Below are positions 17,680 through 26,622 of a DNA stretch of 64,000 nt, piece by piece. Source of the stretch: Candidatus Kaistia colombiensis (GTDB taxonomy: Bacteria > Pseudomonadota > Alphaproteobacteria > Rhizobiales > Kaistiaceae); assembly GCA_029203105.1 (NCBI GenBank), contig CP119318.1:1130501-1194500 (forward strand), in the 5' to 3' direction. The translations under genes were made by a program, and so were the position numbers. Each line of letters begins with the position of its first letter. Positions within the stretch are counted from its first letter, which is position 1. The notes beneath the pieces were generated by a model. That model saw only the letters and a list, made by a program, of their open reading frames with translations. It was not told the origin of the DNA and did not search any database.

Positions 17680-19656
17680 GTGCCAAAATTTGTTGTCAAT
17701 CCGCCGGTGTTTTTCGGTTCTGTTGCGATTGTTATTCTGTTTGTCGGGATCGGCGTCGTCTTTCCCCGGCAGGCCGACGAGATCTTCAGCGGGATGCAGG
17801 CCGCCATCCTGTCGGGATTTGGCTGGCTGTATCTGCTGGCGGTCGGCATTTTCCTGATCGCCATGATCCTGCTCTCGTTCGGTCGATATGGCGATCTGAA
17901 GCTGGGGCCGGACGATGCCGTGCCGGATTTCCGCTTCCTGTCCTGGTTGTCGATGCTGTTCGCCGCCGGCATGGGCATCGGCATGATGTATTTCGCGGTC
18001 GGCGAGCCGATGACCCATTTCGCGGCGCCGCCGGAGGCCGTGCCGCTGACGATCGCCGCGAAGCGCGAGGCGATGAGCGTGACCTTCTTCCATTGGGGAA
18101 TCCACGCCTGGGCGATCTACGCGGTGGTCGGTCTCTCGCTCGCCTATTTCGGCTATCGCTACAACCTTCCCCTGACGATCCGTTCGGGTCTCTATCCGAT
18201 CTTGAAGGAACGGATCAACGGACCGATCGGCCATGCCGTCGATATCTTCGCCATCTGCGGAACCATGTTCGGACTGGCGACGTCGCTGGGCTTCGGCGTC
18301 CTGCAGATCAATGCGGGGCTGAACTATCTGCTCGGCGTTCCTGTCTCGCTTTCGGTGCAGATCCTGCTGGTGGTCGTGGTGATGGCGATCGCCACCCTCT
18401 CGGTGATATCCGGGCTCGACAGGGGCGTTCGCATCCTGAGCGAGCTCAATCTGTCCGTCGCCGTTCTGCTGATGCTGTTCGTGCTGGTTGTCGGACCGAC
18501 GCGGCTGCTGATGCGTGATTTCGTGCAGAATATCGGGCTCTATCTCGACAGCATCCTGCTGCGCACCTTCAACATCTACGCCTACGAACCGCGCCCCTGG
18601 ATCGACAAATGGACGCTGTTCTACTGGGCCTGGTGGATTTCCTGGTCGCCCTTCGTCGGCATGTTCATCGCGCGCATCTCGCGCGGGCGGACGGTGCGCG
18701 AGTTCATTGTCGCGGTCCTGTTCATGCCGGCGGGGTTCACGTTCTTCTGGATGACGGTCTTCGGCAACACCGCGATGGAGATCGACACCACCGTCGCCAA
18801 TGGCGCGCTGGCGAAGGCGGTGCAGGCGGATCTGTCGGTGGCGCTGTTCCAGTTCTTCCAGTACCTGCCGTTTTCCGCCGTGACGTCGACCCTGGCGGTG
18901 GTGCTGATCGTCATCTTCTTCGTCACCTCGGCGGATTCCGGCTCGATCGTCATGGATACGATCGCCGCCGGCGGACGAACCGATACGCCCTTCCTCCAGC
19001 GCATCTTCTGGTGCGTGCTGAGCGGCGCCGCCGCCGCCGTCCTTCTCGCCGCGGGTGGGCTCTCCGCGCTGCAATCCGCGACCATTTCGACCGCTCTGCC
19101 ATTCTCGATCGTGATGCTGGTTCTGGTCTGGGCGCTGTTCGCCGGCATGAAGGCCGACGTAGCGAACAGCCAGGCCCAGACGGCGGCAATTCCCCAGGCC
19201 TACCCCGCTTCGGGCATGGCCTGGCAGAAGCGACTGGCCCTGCTGCTGCGCGCGCCTGACGCCAGGGAGGTCGACCGGTTCCTGGAGAACGCGGTCAGTC
19301 CGGCGCTCCATGCGGTGGCGAGGGAGCTGCAGGCGCGCTCGAGGGTGGCCGAGGTCGAGCAGGATCGCGAGGCCGGCATGGTCACGCTGACGGCGCCGGC
19401 CGACGACGTCCGGAATTTCATCTACGGCGTGCGGCGGGTCGAGCACAAATTGCCGGCCTTCACCGCCTATGACGCCACCCGGACCAATTATCGCTACGAG
19501 GCCTACACGTTCTTTTCGGACGGCAGCCGCGGCTACGACATCATGGGCATGTCGCAGGAACAGATCATCAACGACGTTCTCGCGAAGTTCGAGCGCTATA
19601 TTGTCCAATCGCAGTCCCAGGCGTCCTCCCTCATGACCGCGGCGCCGGAGCACTAG
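17680..19656 (+). CDS. BCCT-family choline/betaine transporter, BetT-like with C-terminal extension
   Basis: A 658-residue membrane protein with about 12 helices. The GTG at 17680 is preferred because GGAGG lies 8 bases upstream and the resulting start (MPKFVVNPPVFFGS) matches BetT; an ATG at 17650 is the alternative. BCCT features include FAAGMGIGMMYFAVGEP near residues 95-111 and the conserved tryptophan-rich SWSPFVGMFIARISRGR near 325. Past the last helix is a soluble tail of about 140 residues ending in YDIMGMSQEQII, as in BetT, where it responds to osmotic state. It stands alone with its own hairpin downstream; no bet genes are nearby. It likely imports choline or a related quaternary amine. 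Confidence 0.9.
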   Translation: MPKFVVNPPVFFGSVAIVILFVGIGVVFPRQADEIFSGMQAAILSGFGWLYLLAVGIFLIAMILLSFGRYGDLKLGPDDAVPDFRFLSWLSMLFAAGMGIGMMYFAVGEPMTHFAAPPEAVPLTIAAKREAMSVTFFHWGIHAWAIYAVVGLSLAYFGYRYNLPLTIRSGLYPILKERINGPIGHAVDIFAICGTMFGLATSLGFGVLQINAGLNYLLGVPVSLSVQILLVVVVMAIATLSVISGLDRGVRILSELNLSVAVLLMLFVLVVGPTRLLMRDFVQNIGLYLDSILLRTFNIYAYEPRPWIDKWTLFYWAWWISWSPFVGMFIARISRGRTVREFIVAVLFMPAGFTFFWMTVFGNTAMEIDTTVANGALAKAVQADLSVALFQFFQYLPFSAVTSTLAVVLIVIFFVTSADSGSIVMDTIAAGGRTDTPFLQRIFWCVLSGAAAAVLLAAGGLSALQSATISTALPFSIVMLVLVWALFAGMKADVANSQAQTAAIPQAYPASGMAWQKRLALLLRAPDAREVDRFLENAVSPALHAVARELQARSRVAEVEQDREAGMVTLTAPADDVRNFIYGVRRVEHKLPAFTAYDATRTNYRYEAYTFFSDGSRGYDIMGMSQEQIINDVLAKFERYIVQSQSQASSLMTAAPEH

Positions 19657-19657
19657 A

Positions 19658-19690
19658 ACAGTCCATTGTTTCATCGAAACGATGGACTGT
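19658..19690 (+). terminator. Stem-loop directly after the BCCT gene
   Basis: ACAGTCCATTGTTTC and GAAACGATGGACTGT pair over 15 bp with one G-T position and a 3-base loop, starting two bases beyond the stop codon. No T-run follows, so it may act as a processing or stability element as well as a terminator. Confidence 0.55.
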
Positions 19691-19707
19691 CCCATCTCTC
19701 CGCCTGA

Positions 19708-19756
19708 TCGCGATTTCTTCGCGCGAACCGGTTTTCATTTCGCTCAAGACGCGCTC
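19708..19756 (+). repeat. Dispersed intergenic repeat, copy 1
   Basis: A TCGCG-N9-CGCGA hairpin followed by ACCGGTTTTCATTTCGCTC. A related copy lies at 34276-34327 after the enamidase gene with the same order of blocks (hairpin, GAACCGGT, CGCTTGAAAACGCTC). Both stand just downstream of a gene. Confidence 0.6.
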
Positions 19757-20134
19757 GAAACGCGCCTCCCCGGTGCGGTACGCGCCGCCAGGAGCTGGGA
19801 TCGTCCGCTTGAGGCGGGCAAGGAGTGTGTTCCATCCAGCAGGATCTTGCTCCAGACGCGGCCCGTCATGCATCGGCTGGATCAGCTCCGGCAGCCGGGC
19901 CGCGTCGACCGTGGCGGCTGCCCTGCTGCTGCCTCCGGCCTCGCCGGCCCAAAGCTATCTGTCAGGGATGAGCAACGTTTCCATTCATCGCGGAACCTCT
20001 GCCCTATATGAGCCAAGGCGAATTTTTGGGCAGAAGCGAAGGCAAATGAACGGTTTGTTGAATCACCGCTCGAGCGGCGTTTTGCGAAAACCCTGTTGCG
20101 TTTTCCGAATGCCGCTTGACGGGTGTAGCGCGGC

Positions 20135-20150
20135 GTGTTGACGTTTACAC
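20135..20150. promoter_or_regulatory. LacI-type operator upstream of the deoxy-sugar operon
   Basis: GTGTTGACGTTTACAC is an imperfect palindrome whose reverse complement matches 15 of 16 bases with 27792-27807, upstream of the aldo/keto reductase at the other end of the locus. The central AACGTT/AACGTC type core is typical of LacI-family sites. A TTGACG inside it could also serve as a -35 element. Confidence 0.7.
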
Positions 20151-20268
20151 GAGGAAAGGCGCTGGGTGGAGGCGCCTTGCGGCGTTGAGGAATGCCGTCG
20201 ACGGGAGGGAAGCGCGTGCGCAGGGACTGCGGGTCTATTGTCGTGGCTGTTCGGGCGGGTGGCATCTG

Positions 20269-21132
20269 ATGTCGCGCGGTCCGATCGTCGATACCCATCT
20301 CCATCTCTGGGATCCGAAGAAGCTGCGCTATGCCTGGCTCGACGGCAATGCCGTGTTGGACCAGCCTTATTTGCTGGATCGCTATGATGCGGCGACGGAA
20401 GGTCTCGGCGTCGAGGCCATGGTGTTCCTGCAGTGCGAGGTCGATACCGCCCAGTACGAGCAGGAGGCCGAATGGGTCGCTGGTCTCGCCAGGGTCGATC
20501 CGCGCATCAAGGGCATGGTGGCCTGGGCGCCGCTTGAAAAGGGGCGCGCCGTTGCCGCCGATATCGAGCGCCTCGCCCGCCATGACATCCTGCGCGGCAT
20601 CCGCCGCATCATCCAGTTCGAGCCCGATCTCGACTTCTGCCTGCGGTCGGATTTCATCGCGGGCGTGCGCACGCTCGCTGATTTCGACCTGTCCTTCGAC
20701 ATCTGCGTCGATCATCGCCACATGGCGAACGTGCTGAAATTCGCTAGCCAGATCCCCGAAGTGCCGATGATCCTCGATCATATCGGCAAGCCGGCGATCG
20801 CCGACGGCGTGATGGAGCCGTGGGCGAGCCAGATGCATCAGCTGGCCGAACTGCCGCATGTCTCCTGCAAGATTTCGGGCGTCGCCACCGAGGCGGACCA
20901 CGCCAACTGGACCGAGGACGAGCTGAAGCGCTACGTCCAGGTCGCGATCGACGCCTTCGGCTTCGACCGCGTGATGTTCGGCGGCGACTGGCCGGTCGCC
21001 GTGCAGGCGATCGAATACCGCCGCTGGGTCGCCATTCTCGATGAGGTCCTCGCTTCCGCCACCGACGTCGAGCGCCAGAAATTCTGGCGCGACAATGCCG
21101 TCCGCTTCTATCGCCTGGAGACGGCTCGATGA
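20269..21132 (+). CDS. Amidohydrolase-family sugar lactonase (L-fucono/L-rhamnonolactonase type)
   Basis: A 287-residue TIM-barrel metal hydrolase of the amidohydrolase_2 family (PF04909). Metal ligands appear as DTHLHLWDP (residues 8-16), DHIGKP near 168 and FGGDWPV near 240. Family members next to sugar dehydrogenases hydrolyse aldonolactones such as L-fuconolactone or L-rhamnonolactone to the acid. The ATG at 20269 gives the canonical family N-terminus. Its stop overlaps the ATPase start by ATGA, so it heads the ABC operon. The exact sugar is inferred only; L-fucose and L-rhamnose are the main candidates. Confidence 0.85.
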   Translation: MSRGPIVDTHLHLWDPKKLRYAWLDGNAVLDQPYLLDRYDAATEGLGVEAMVFLQCEVDTAQYEQEAEWVAGLARVDPRIKGMVAWAPLEKGRAVAADIERLARHDILRGIRRIIQFEPDLDFCLRSDFIAGVRTLADFDLSFDICVDHRHMANVLKFASQIPEVPMILDHIGKPAIADGVMEPWASQMHQLAELPHVSCKISGVATEADHANWTEDELKRYVQVAIDAFGFDRVMFGGDWPVAVQAIEYRRWVAILDEVLASATDVERQKFWRDNAVRFYRLETAR

Positions 21133-22655
21133 CAGTTTCTGCGCCGCTCGTCTCCGCGCGTGGCATTTCGAAATCTTTCGGCGGCGTCGAGGTGCTGCGC
21201 AACGTCGATCTCGACCTGATGCCGGGCGAAGTGCATGCCCTGCTTGGCGAGAACGGCGCCGGAAAATCGACCTTCGCCAAGATCCTTGCCGGCGTGCATC
21301 GGCCGACCCGCGGCACGATCAGCCTTGCCGGCAAGCCGGTCGAGATCCCTAGCCCGATCGCCGCCCAACGCCTCGGCATTACGCTGATCCACCAGGAGCC
21401 GATCTCGTTTCCCGATCTTTCCGTCGCGGAAAACCTCGTCATCGGCCAGGTTGGCGCCAAGCCGCTCGGCCGCGTGCGTTGGGCGGAGCTTGCCAAGGAA
21501 GCGCGCCGGCTGATGGGCCTGCTGAACGTGCCGATCGACGTCACCGTGCCGATGCGCGGCCTGTCGATTGCTGATCAGCAGATGGTCGAGATCGCCCGTG
21601 CGCTCGCTTCCGACAGCCGCCTGATCATCATGGACGAGCCGACCGCAGCCCTGACGCCGAAGGAGGTCGAGACCTTGTTCAAGATCGTCCGCCGCCTGCG
21701 CGACGAGGGCCGGACGATCATCTTCATCTCGCATCGCCTCGAGGAAGTGCGCGCCATCTGCGACCGCGTCACCATTTTCCGCGATGGTGACAAGATCGAG
21801 ACGGCGACGACGGCGAGCCTGACCGATGCCGATATCATCCGCCGCATGATCGGCCGACCGGTTGCCGATTATCTGCATCGCGGCGTCAGCCATGTCGGCG
21901 AGATCGCCCTTTCGGTGCGCAACCTGACGCTGCCGGGCCGCTTCGAGAATATCTCCTTCGACATCCGCAAGGGTGAAATCGTCGGCCTGGGCGGACTGGT
22001 CGGCGCCGGCCGCACCGACGTCGCCCGCGCCATTTTTGGCGTGGCTCCGGCCGTATCGGGAACGATCGAGATCGATGGCAAGAAGGTCACCATCCACGAG
22101 CCGACCGATGCGATCGGCCTCGGCATCGCGCTGGTGTCGGAAGACCGCGCCATTGCCGGCATCTTCCGCTCGCTTTCGGTCGAGACCAACATCACTGCTG
22201 CCGTGCCGAAGCGGATCGCGCCCAGGGGCATCATCCGCCGCGCGGTCGAGAAGGCGCTGGCGAAGCAAGCGGTCGACAAGCTCTCGATCCGCCTTGCCAC
22301 CGTGCGCCAACCGATCGGCGAGCTTTCGGGCGGCAACCAGCAGAAGGCGATCCTCGCCCGCTGGCTGCTGGCCGAGCCCGAAATCCTGATCCTCGACGAA
22401 CCGACGCGGGGCATCGACATCGGCGTCAAGGCCGAGTTCTACGACATGATCGGCGAACTCGCCGCCGGCGGCCGCGCCATCCTGCTCATCTCCTCCGAAC
22501 TGCCGGAACTCCTTGCCTTGTCCGATCGCATCCTCGTCATGTCCGAAGGGAGGCTTACGGCCGATATTGCGCGCGCCGAGGCGAGCCAGGAAGCGATCAT
22601 GCACGCCGCCGTGCCGCGTTCCGGCCGCACTGCCGGCGAGGGAGCCGCCGCATGA
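21129..22655 (+). CDS. Sugar ABC transporter ATPase, two nucleotide-binding domains (RbsA/RhaT type)
   Basis: A 508-residue CUT2-class ATPase. Domain 1: Walker A GENGAGKST near residue 40, a diverged signature region (MRGLSIADQQMVEIARAL) and LIIMDEPTAAL. Domain 2: degenerate Walker A (GGLVGAGRTDVARAIFG), signature LSGGNQQKAILARW and LILDEPTRGIDIG. It energises import by the two following permeases. Coupled by ATGA overlaps at both ends (21129 with the lactonase, 22652 with the permease). Confidence 0.93.
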   Translation: MTVSAPLVSARGISKSFGGVEVLRNVDLDLMPGEVHALLGENGAGKSTFAKILAGVHRPTRGTISLAGKPVEIPSPIAAQRLGITLIHQEPISFPDLSVAENLVIGQVGAKPLGRVRWAELAKEARRLMGLLNVPIDVTVPMRGLSIADQQMVEIARALASDSRLIIMDEPTAALTPKEVETLFKIVRRLRDEGRTIIFISHRLEEVRAICDRVTIFRDGDKIETATTASLTDADIIRRMIGRPVADYLHRGVSHVGEIALSVRNLTLPGRFENISFDIRKGEIVGLGGLVGAGRTDVARAIFGVAPAVSGTIEIDGKKVTIHEPTDAIGLGIALVSEDRAIAGIFRSLSVETNITAAVPKRIAPRGIIRRAVEKALAKQAVDKLSIRLATVRQPIGELSGGNQQKAILARWLLAEPEILILDEPTRGIDIGVKAEFYDMIGELAAGGRAILLISSELPELLALSDRILVMSEGRLTADIARAEASQEAIMHAAVPRSGRTAGEGAAA

Positions 22656-23638
22656 GCGCGATCTCCCGCCTGTTCCGGGCCCGCGAGGCCGGCATTCTCG
22701 TCATGCTCGTGCTGTTCGTCGCCGTCGTCAGCCTGATCCAGCCGCGCTTCTTCTCGACCGAGACGCTGCGTATCGTCCTGCTCGCCGTACCGCTGATCCT
22801 GGTCGCGGCGATGGGCCAGATGATGGTGCTCGTCGCCCGCCACGTCGATCTGTCGATCGGCTCGATCCTCGGCTTCTCGGCCATCGCCGCCGGCATGATT
22901 TTTCGCGATCACCCGGAATGGCCGCTCTATATCGGCTTCGCCGTCGGCGTGTTGTCGGGTGCGGCACTCGGCTTCGTCAACGGCCTGGTCGTGACGCTGT
23001 TCAAGCTGCCGTCGATCATCGTGACGCTCGGCACGCTCAGCCTGTATCGCGGCCTGCTGTTCATCCTGTCCGGCTCGAAGCAGATCGACCCGAACGACAT
23101 CCCCGAGCCGCTGATCCGCATGGCGCAGACCTCGCCGATCGACATTCCGTGGATCGTCATCATCGCCTTCGGCGTCGCCTTCGCGACATGGCTGTTCCTG
23201 ACCCACAGCCAGATCGGCCGCCAGATCTACGCCATCGGCTCCAACCCGACGGCCGCCCCCCTGCGCGGCATCCGCGTCATGCCGGTCACGATCCTCGTTT
23301 TCACGCTTTCGGGCGCGCTGGCGGGTCTTGCCGGCCTGATCTATGCCGCCCGTTTCGGCTATGTGAATCCCGGCATCACCGGCGTCGGCTTCGAGTTCAC
23401 GGTCATCGCGGCGGTGGTCATCGGCGGCGTCTCGATCAATGGCGGTGTCGGCTCCGTGCTTGGCACCGTGCTGGGCGTGCTGCTGCTCGGCTCGGTCCAG
23501 GTGGCGCTGCCGATCCTCGGCGTCTCCGGCTTCTGGCAGAACGCCATCTATGGCGGCATCATCCTGATCGCCCTCGTCATCGACCGCACCGTCCGCCAGG
23601 GCGGCCTGCGCGGCCTGCTTGCCCGAGGTGGCGCATGA
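22652..23638 (+). CDS. Sugar ABC transporter permease (RbsC/RhaP type)
   Basis: A 328-residue CUT2 permease with about nine hydrophobic segments. The family block VARHVDLSIGSILGFSAI lies near residues 62-79, and the ATPase-contact region YAIGSNPTAAPLRGIRV near 195. It forms a heterodimer with the next permease, whose start overlaps its stop by ATGA. Confidence 0.93.
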   Translation: MSAISRLFRAREAGILVMLVLFVAVVSLIQPRFFSTETLRIVLLAVPLILVAAMGQMMVLVARHVDLSIGSILGFSAIAAGMIFRDHPEWPLYIGFAVGVLSGAALGFVNGLVVTLFKLPSIIVTLGTLSLYRGLLFILSGSKQIDPNDIPEPLIRMAQTSPIDIPWIVIIAFGVAFATWLFLTHSQIGRQIYAIGSNPTAAPLRGIRVMPVTILVFTLSGALAGLAGLIYAARFGYVNPGITGVGFEFTVIAAVVIGGVSINGGVGSVLGTVLGVLLLGSVQVALPILGVSGFWQNAIYGGIILIALVIDRTVRQGGLRGLLARGGA

Positions 23639-24669
23639 ACTCCCCCGACATGAACACGATCAAGTCTCCTGTCTCTGCTGCTCCCACGCCCCGCGTGATT
23701 GTTCGCGAGGCCGCTGCTCCCCGTCCGCGCTGGCAGGTCTGGCTGATCCGGCCGGAAGTGGTGACGCTGGTCCTGCTGGTGGTCGCCTCCATCGTCGCGA
23801 CCCGGCTGTCGCCCTTTTTCGCCGATCTCGGCTTCATCCTCGAAAGCTCGACCTACTACATCGAGTTCGCCATCGTCGCGCTGGTGCTGACCATCGTCAT
23901 CATCTCCGGCGAGATCGACCTGTCGCCCGCCGCCCAGATGGCGCTGTCCGCCTGCCTGTTCGGCACCGCCTTCAAGGCCGGCGCGCCGATCCCGGTCGCC
24001 ATGGGCGTCAGCCTGCTGTCCGGCCTGGTGATGGGCGCCTTCAACGGCGTGCTTGTCACCGTGCTGCGGCTGCCCTCGATCATCGTCACCATCGGCACGT
24101 TGATTCTCTATCGGGGATTGGCGCAGGTGCTGGCCGGCGACAAGTCGATCAGCGGGTTTCCCGGCTGGTTCGTGGGCATCGACTACCGCATGGTCGGCAT
24201 CGTGCCGGTGCCGGTGCTGGTCTTCATCGCCGCCTCGATCCTGCTCGGCCTGTTCCTCGGCATTACCATCTATGGCCGCCAGATCTACCAGATCGGCACC
24301 AGCGAGATCGCCGCCATCCATGCCGGCATCCGCGTCCGCCGCATCAAGATGGGCCTGTTCATCGCCTCGGGGCTGACGAGTTCGATCGCCGGCCTGATGG
24401 TCGCTTCGCGCCTCGGCTCGGTCCGCTACGATCTCGCCACCGGCGGCGAACTGACCATGGTGCTGATCGTCATGCTCGGCGGCACCTATATTTTCGGCGG
24501 TCGCGGCTCGATCCTCGGAACGTTCCTCGCCGCCTGGCTGCTCGTCATCATCGCCACCGGCATGACCGTCGCCAACATCGCCATCAATGCGCAGCTCACC
24601 GTCATGGGCCTGCTGCTCATCGTCTCGATCATCGCGACCAACGCGATCTATGCCCGTAGCCAGCGCTAA
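23635..24669 (+). CDS. Sugar ABC transporter permease (RbsC/RhaQ type)
   Basis: A 344-residue CUT2 permease. It has a soluble N-terminal stretch of about 35 residues before the first helix. The block ISGEIDLSPAAQMALSA near residue 90 corresponds to the vDLSvG signature, and GTSEIAAIHAGIRVRRIKM near 220 is the coupling loop. A longer open frame runs upstream but reads through the previous permease in another frame; the ATG at 23635 with its ATGA overlap is the true start. Confidence 0.93.
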   Translation: MNSPDMNTIKSPVSAAPTPRVIVREAAAPRPRWQVWLIRPEVVTLVLLVVASIVATRLSPFFADLGFILESSTYYIEFAIVALVLTIVIISGEIDLSPAAQMALSACLFGTAFKAGAPIPVAMGVSLLSGLVMGAFNGVLVTVLRLPSIIVTIGTLILYRGLAQVLAGDKSISGFPGWFVGIDYRMVGIVPVPVLVFIAASILLGLFLGITIYGRQIYQIGTSEIAAIHAGIRVRRIKMGLFIASGLTSSIAGLMVASRLGSVRYDLATGGELTMVLIVMLGGTYIFGGRGSILGTFLAAWLLVIIATGMTVANIAINAQLTVMGLLLIVSIIATNAIYARSQR

Positions 24670-24707
24670 CGGGAAACTGTCGTCAGCTTTACAGGGAGGA
24701 ACTGAAT

Positions 24708-25709
24708 ATGCTGAGAAGAAACCTGATGCTCGCCGCGGCACTCGGTGCGACGCTTCTGTCCGGCGCGGCCTATGCCGCCGATCCGGTCTCGATCGTCTAC
24801 ATCCCGAAGAACACGGGCAACCCGTACTTCGATTCGATCATCAAGGGCTTCGAGGACGGCTGCAAGACGCTCGGCTGCGACTTCACCACCGTCGCCCCGG
24901 CCTCGGCCGAAGCCACCTCGCAGATCCCGTTCGTCACTGCGCAGATCCAGCGCGGCGTCAACGTCGTCGCCATCTCGCCTAACAGCCCGGATGCGCTGAA
25001 CCAGGTGTTCGACCGCGCCCGCGGCAAGGGCACGATCATCCTGTCGGTCAATTCCGACATGCCGGGCAACGAGACGCACCGCGACGCCGCCATCCTGCCG
25101 GTCGACTTCACCAAGACCGGCCCGTCGCAGGTCGAACTGCTCGGCAAGCAGATCGGCTATGAAGGCGAGATCGCCATCCTCTCGGCCACCACCGACGCAC
25201 CGGACCAGAACGTCTGGATCGCGGCGATGAAGGAAACCCTCGAGAAGGATCCGAAATACGCCAAGATGAAGCTGGTCACCATTGCTTACGGCGATGACGA
25301 TCCGCAGAAGTCGACCACCGAGACCGAAGCCCTGCTCGCCAACTACCCGAACCTGAAGGGCATTATTTCGCCCACCACGGTCGGCGTCGCGGCGGCCGCC
25401 CAGGTCGTCGAAACGGCGAAGAAGGCCGACAAGGTCAAGGTCGTCGGTCTCGGCACGCCGAACCAGATGCGCCGCTTCATCGAGAACGGCACGGTCGAGG
25501 CGTTCCAGCTCTGGAGCCCCTACAATCAGGGCCTGCTCGCCGCCCACTTCGCCGTTGGCGTCAAGGACGGCACGATCAAGAACGAAGCCGGCACCGTCTT
25601 CGAAGTGCCCGGCCTCGGCAAGGTGACGGTCGAGAAGGACAGCGTGATCAAGACGCAGGCCGACCTGACCACCTTCGACAAGAAGAACATTGCCGACTTC
25701 AACTTCTGA
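24708..25709 (+). CDS. Periplasmic sugar-binding protein (RhaS/LsrB type)
   Basis: A 333-residue binding protein of the periplasmic_binding_4 family. Signal peptide MLRRNLMLAAALGATLLSGA with cleavage near AYA-ADP. GGAGG stands 8 bases before the ATG. The mature start VSIVYIPKNTGNPYFDSIIK is characteristic of rhamnose and autoinducer-2 binding proteins; with the neighbouring lactonase and dehydrogenases a deoxyhexose is the likelier ligand. It is the last importer gene and is followed by a strong terminator-like stem-loop, unusual in that the binding protein comes after the permeases. Confidence 0.92.
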   Translation: MLRRNLMLAAALGATLLSGAAYAADPVSIVYIPKNTGNPYFDSIIKGFEDGCKTLGCDFTTVAPASAEATSQIPFVTAQIQRGVNVVAISPNSPDALNQVFDRARGKGTIILSVNSDMPGNETHRDAAILPVDFTKTGPSQVELLGKQIGYEGEIAILSATTDAPDQNVWIAAMKETLEKDPKYAKMKLVTIAYGDDDPQKSTTETEALLANYPNLKGIISPTTVGVAAAAQVVETAKKADKVKVVGLGTPNQMRRFIENGTVEAFQLWSPYNQGLLAAHFAVGVKDGTIKNEAGTVFEVPGLGKVTVEKDSVIKTQADLTTFDKKNIADFNF

Positions 25710-25728
25710 TTTTTCGGCCGATCCTCTG

Positions 25729-25766
25729 TGCCCGCGACGCGCTTTTTGCCCGTCGCGGGCATTTTC
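25729..25766 (+). terminator. Rho-independent terminator after the binding-protein gene
   Basis: TGCCCGCGACG and CGTCGCGGGCA form a perfect 11-bp stem with an 11-base loop, followed by TTTTC. It lies between the binding-protein gene and the SDR gene, so the SDR either depends on read-through or has its own promoter. Confidence 0.85.
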
Positions 25767-25819
25767 ATGTCCCCCTCCGGCCTGCGCCGCGGCAGGCCAT
25801 CGTCGCAACGGAATCCGTC

Positions 25820-26569
25820 ATGAACCGCTATGATTTCAACAATCGCGTCGCCGTCGTCACTGGCGGCGGCCAGGGTATTGGCCGCACGGTCACCGAGCGC
25901 ATCCTCGCGTCCGGCGGCAAGGTGTCGATCTGGGATCGCGACGGGGCGTTGCTGGAGAAGACGGTCGCCGAGCTTGGCGGTGGCGCCGTCGAGGGCCGCG
26001 TCGTCGACATTGGCGATCTTGCCTCGGTCGAGCAGGCGACCCAGGCGACGATCGACGCTCTGGGCCAGATCGATGTCCTGATCAACAATGCCGCCATTGT
26101 CGGCCCCAACATGCCGACCTGGGAATATCCGCCGCAGGCCTTCAGCGACGTCGTTCATATCGGCCTGACCGGCACCTTCCATTGCTGCCGCGCCGTCGTT
26201 CCGCACATGATCGCGCGCAATTACGGCCGCATCGTCAATCTGAGCTCGATCGCCGGCAAGGAAGGCAACCCCAACGCGGTCGCCTATTCGGCCACCAAGG
26301 CGGGCGTGCTGGCGCTGACGAAATCGCTGGGCAAGGAGCTGGCGGCGCAGAACATCTCGGTCAATGCCGTCACGCCTGCCATCGCCAGGACCGCCGGTGC
26401 GATGGGCCAGTCGCCCGAGCATATTGCCTACATCCTCGCCAAGATCCCGCGCGGAAGAATGCTGGAGCTTTCGGAAGCCGCCTCGATGATCTGCTTCCTC
26501 GCTTCGGAGGAAAACTCCTTCACCACCGGCGCCACCTTCGATCTTTCGGGCGGCCGCGCGACGTATTGA
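25820..26569 (+). CDS. SDR-family sugar (acid) dehydrogenase
   Basis: A 249-residue short-chain dehydrogenase: TGGGQGIG near residue 15, NNAA near 90, catalytic Ser in NLSSIAGKEG and YSATK near 155-159. The C-terminal segment TPAIARTAGAMG with IPRGRMLEL resembles 2-keto-3-deoxy-L-rhamnonate/fuconate 4-dehydrogenases, which act after the dehydratase step; a first-step sugar dehydrogenase is the alternative. It sits 110 bases downstream of the importer operon, past a terminator, and convergent with the aldo/keto reductase. Confidence 0.85.
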   Translation: MNRYDFNNRVAVVTGGGQGIGRTVTERILASGGKVSIWDRDGALLEKTVAELGGGAVEGRVVDIGDLASVEQATQATIDALGQIDVLINNAAIVGPNMPTWEYPPQAFSDVVHIGLTGTFHCCRAVVPHMIARNYGRIVNLSSIAGKEGNPNAVAYSATKAGVLALTKSLGKELAAQNISVNAVTPAIARTAGAMGQSPEHIAYILAKIPRGRMLELSEAASMICFLASEENSFTTGATFDLSGGRATY

Positions 26570-26587
26570 GGCGACGCGCCTTTGAAG

Positions 26588-26611
26588 CCCTCTCCCGCTG
26601 GCGGGAGAGGG
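26588..26611. terminator. Bidirectional hairpin between convergent genes
   Basis: CCCTCTCCCGC-TG-GCGGGAGAGGG is a perfect 11-bp stem between the SDR (plus) and aldo/keto reductase (minus) stops. No T-run, but it is placed to end transcription from both sides. Confidence 0.55.
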
Positions 26612-26622
26612 GAAAGCCAGAG

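Larger units (their letters stand above)
19657..20268. other. 612-base stretch without a supported gene
   Basis: It holds the BCCT hairpin, a dispersed repeat at 19708-19756, then about 370 bases of unremarkable sequence, and the LacI-type operator at 20135-20150 ahead of the lactonase gene. Open frames here lack ribosome sites and homology I recognise. Confidence 0.6.

Noticed and set aside
17635..19695. 686-codon minus-strand open frame opposite the BCCT gene
   Set aside because: Shadow of the transporter gene; no recognisable motif and composition typical of antisense frames.
19631..19873. 80-codon minus-strand frame after the BCCT gene
   Set aside because: It reads through the stem-loop and the dispersed repeat; coding appearance comes from the repeat.
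19773..20141. 122-codon plus-strand frame with a signal-peptide-like stretch (VAAALLLPPASPAQS)
   Set aside because: No start or ribosome site near the hydrophobic stretch and no conserved sequence after it. It could be a remnant of a secreted protein, but nothing in the sequence proves it.
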